A stretch of 5,472 nucleotides of DNA, taken from NCBI GenBank assembly GCA_013289785.1, contig JABCZE010000136.1, positions 1-5,472 on the forward strand, written 5' to 3'. The notes under the pieces were generated by a model, which ran no database searches, was not told the origin of the DNA, and saw nothing but the letters and a program-made list of their open reading frames with translations. Each line of letters begins with the position of its first letter. The stretch's first letter is position 1. Source of the stretch: Vulcanimicrobiota bacterium (lineage in GTDB: Bacteria; Vulcanimicrobiota; Vulcanimicrobiia; Vulcanimicrobiales; Vulcanimicrobiaceae). Positions 5,215-5,472 of this stretch are shown one piece after another. The position numbers were made by a program, and so were the translations under genes.

Positions 5215-5472
5215 GCATACGCGCCGGCCGCGATTGCATCGAGCGCCTCGATCAGCGGTCCGGCTCCGCGAACGGCAAGAACGTCGATCGGACGCGCTTC
5301 GTAGAGAAACGGTTCGTGCCCGACCAGCCACTGCGTTGCAACCGACGGCGCGAAGATTTGAAGCGCGCGCGCTAGTACGGCGTGCAAACCGAGGATGCGG
5401 TGCGCCATCGCAGCGCTGATCTTTGCGCCGCGTTTCCAGCGCGTAACCATCGCCGCGTCGACGTCGAGAAGC
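5211..5472 (-). CDS. Antitoxin with MbcA/ParS/Xre toxin-binding domain (DUF2384), 5' end cut by window edge
   Basis: The frame is open to the right edge, giving 86 codons before the TGA; an internal ATG at 5450 exists, but the reading continues upstream of it (LLDVDAAMVTRWKRGAKI), which looks like the end of a helix-turn-helix of the Xre type, so the true start is probably outside the window. The C-terminal 50 residues match the DUF2384 pattern: A-x-x-W-L (VATQWLVGHE), then L-x-x-A-R-P-I-D-V-L, a Gly, and a final L-x-x-I-x-x-G-x-Y. In known pairs this domain binds the RES toxin and blocks its NAD-binding pocket, while the N-terminal part often binds the operon promoter and represses it. Placement directly upstream of the RES gene with a 4-base overlap is the standard order. 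The promoter and operator are not in the window. Confidence 0.87.
   Translation of the reverse strand, partial: LLDVDAAMVTRWKRGAKISAAMAHRILGLHAVLARALQIFAPSVATQWLVGHEPFLYEARPIDVLAVRGAGPLIEALDAIAAGAYA

Noticed and set aside
5215..5331. A 39-residue N-terminal extension of the RES toxin
   Set aside because: It overlaps the conserved DUF2384 coding region, is rich in Arg and Ser without any recognisable pattern, and the ATG at 5214 has the expected ATGA overlap.

Overview
The window is a GC-rich (about 60% by eye), gene-dense bacterial chromosome fragment. No rRNA, tRNA, CRISPR array, insertion sequence or phage gene is visible. The two peptidoglycan genes show a walled bacterium. Two large or medium proteins carry Sec-type signal peptides with proline-rich tails or linkers, and few starts have a recognisable Shine-Dalgarno sequence. 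This suits an uncultured soil-type lineage such as Eremiobacterota, but that placement is a guess from style and not from a marker gene.

Layout, left to right. Six genes lie on the + strand with almost no space between them. They are the 3' end of an Amidase_3-type N-acetylmuramoyl-L-alanine amidase (1-417), glutamate racemase murI (427-1182), a 771-residue exported protein with two predicted seven-bladed beta-propellers, the second lactonase/YVTN-like (1160-3475), a 92-residue cytoplasmic-looking unknown (3501-3779), a roughly 197-residue exported unknown with a proline-rich tail (3804-4397), and an 83-residue unknown (4415-4666). Gaps are 9 to 25 bases, or overlaps, so all six could share one transcript. 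The first two have related jobs: the amidase cleaves peptidoglycan stem peptides and MurI supplies D-glutamate for new ones. The remaining four have no function that the sequence establishes.

The right end runs the other way. A RES-domain toxin gene (4663-5214, minus) is preceded by the gene for its cognate antitoxin (5211-5472, minus, cut by the window edge). The antitoxin has the MbcA/ParS/Xre toxin-binding (DUF2384) domain. The two overlap by 4 bases (ATGA), the usual arrangement of a xre-res type II toxin-antitoxin operon. RES toxins of known biochemistry attack NAD+ or ADP-ribosylate a host enzyme. The toxin gene meets the last + strand gene tail to tail, and the two stop codons overlap in one palindromic CTAG.

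The most solid assignments are murI, the amidase fragment and the RES/DUF2384 pair. The most unusual items are the double-propeller secreted protein overlapping murI and the shared CTAG stop. No clearly undescribed system is evident. There is no stretch over 300 bases without a gene.
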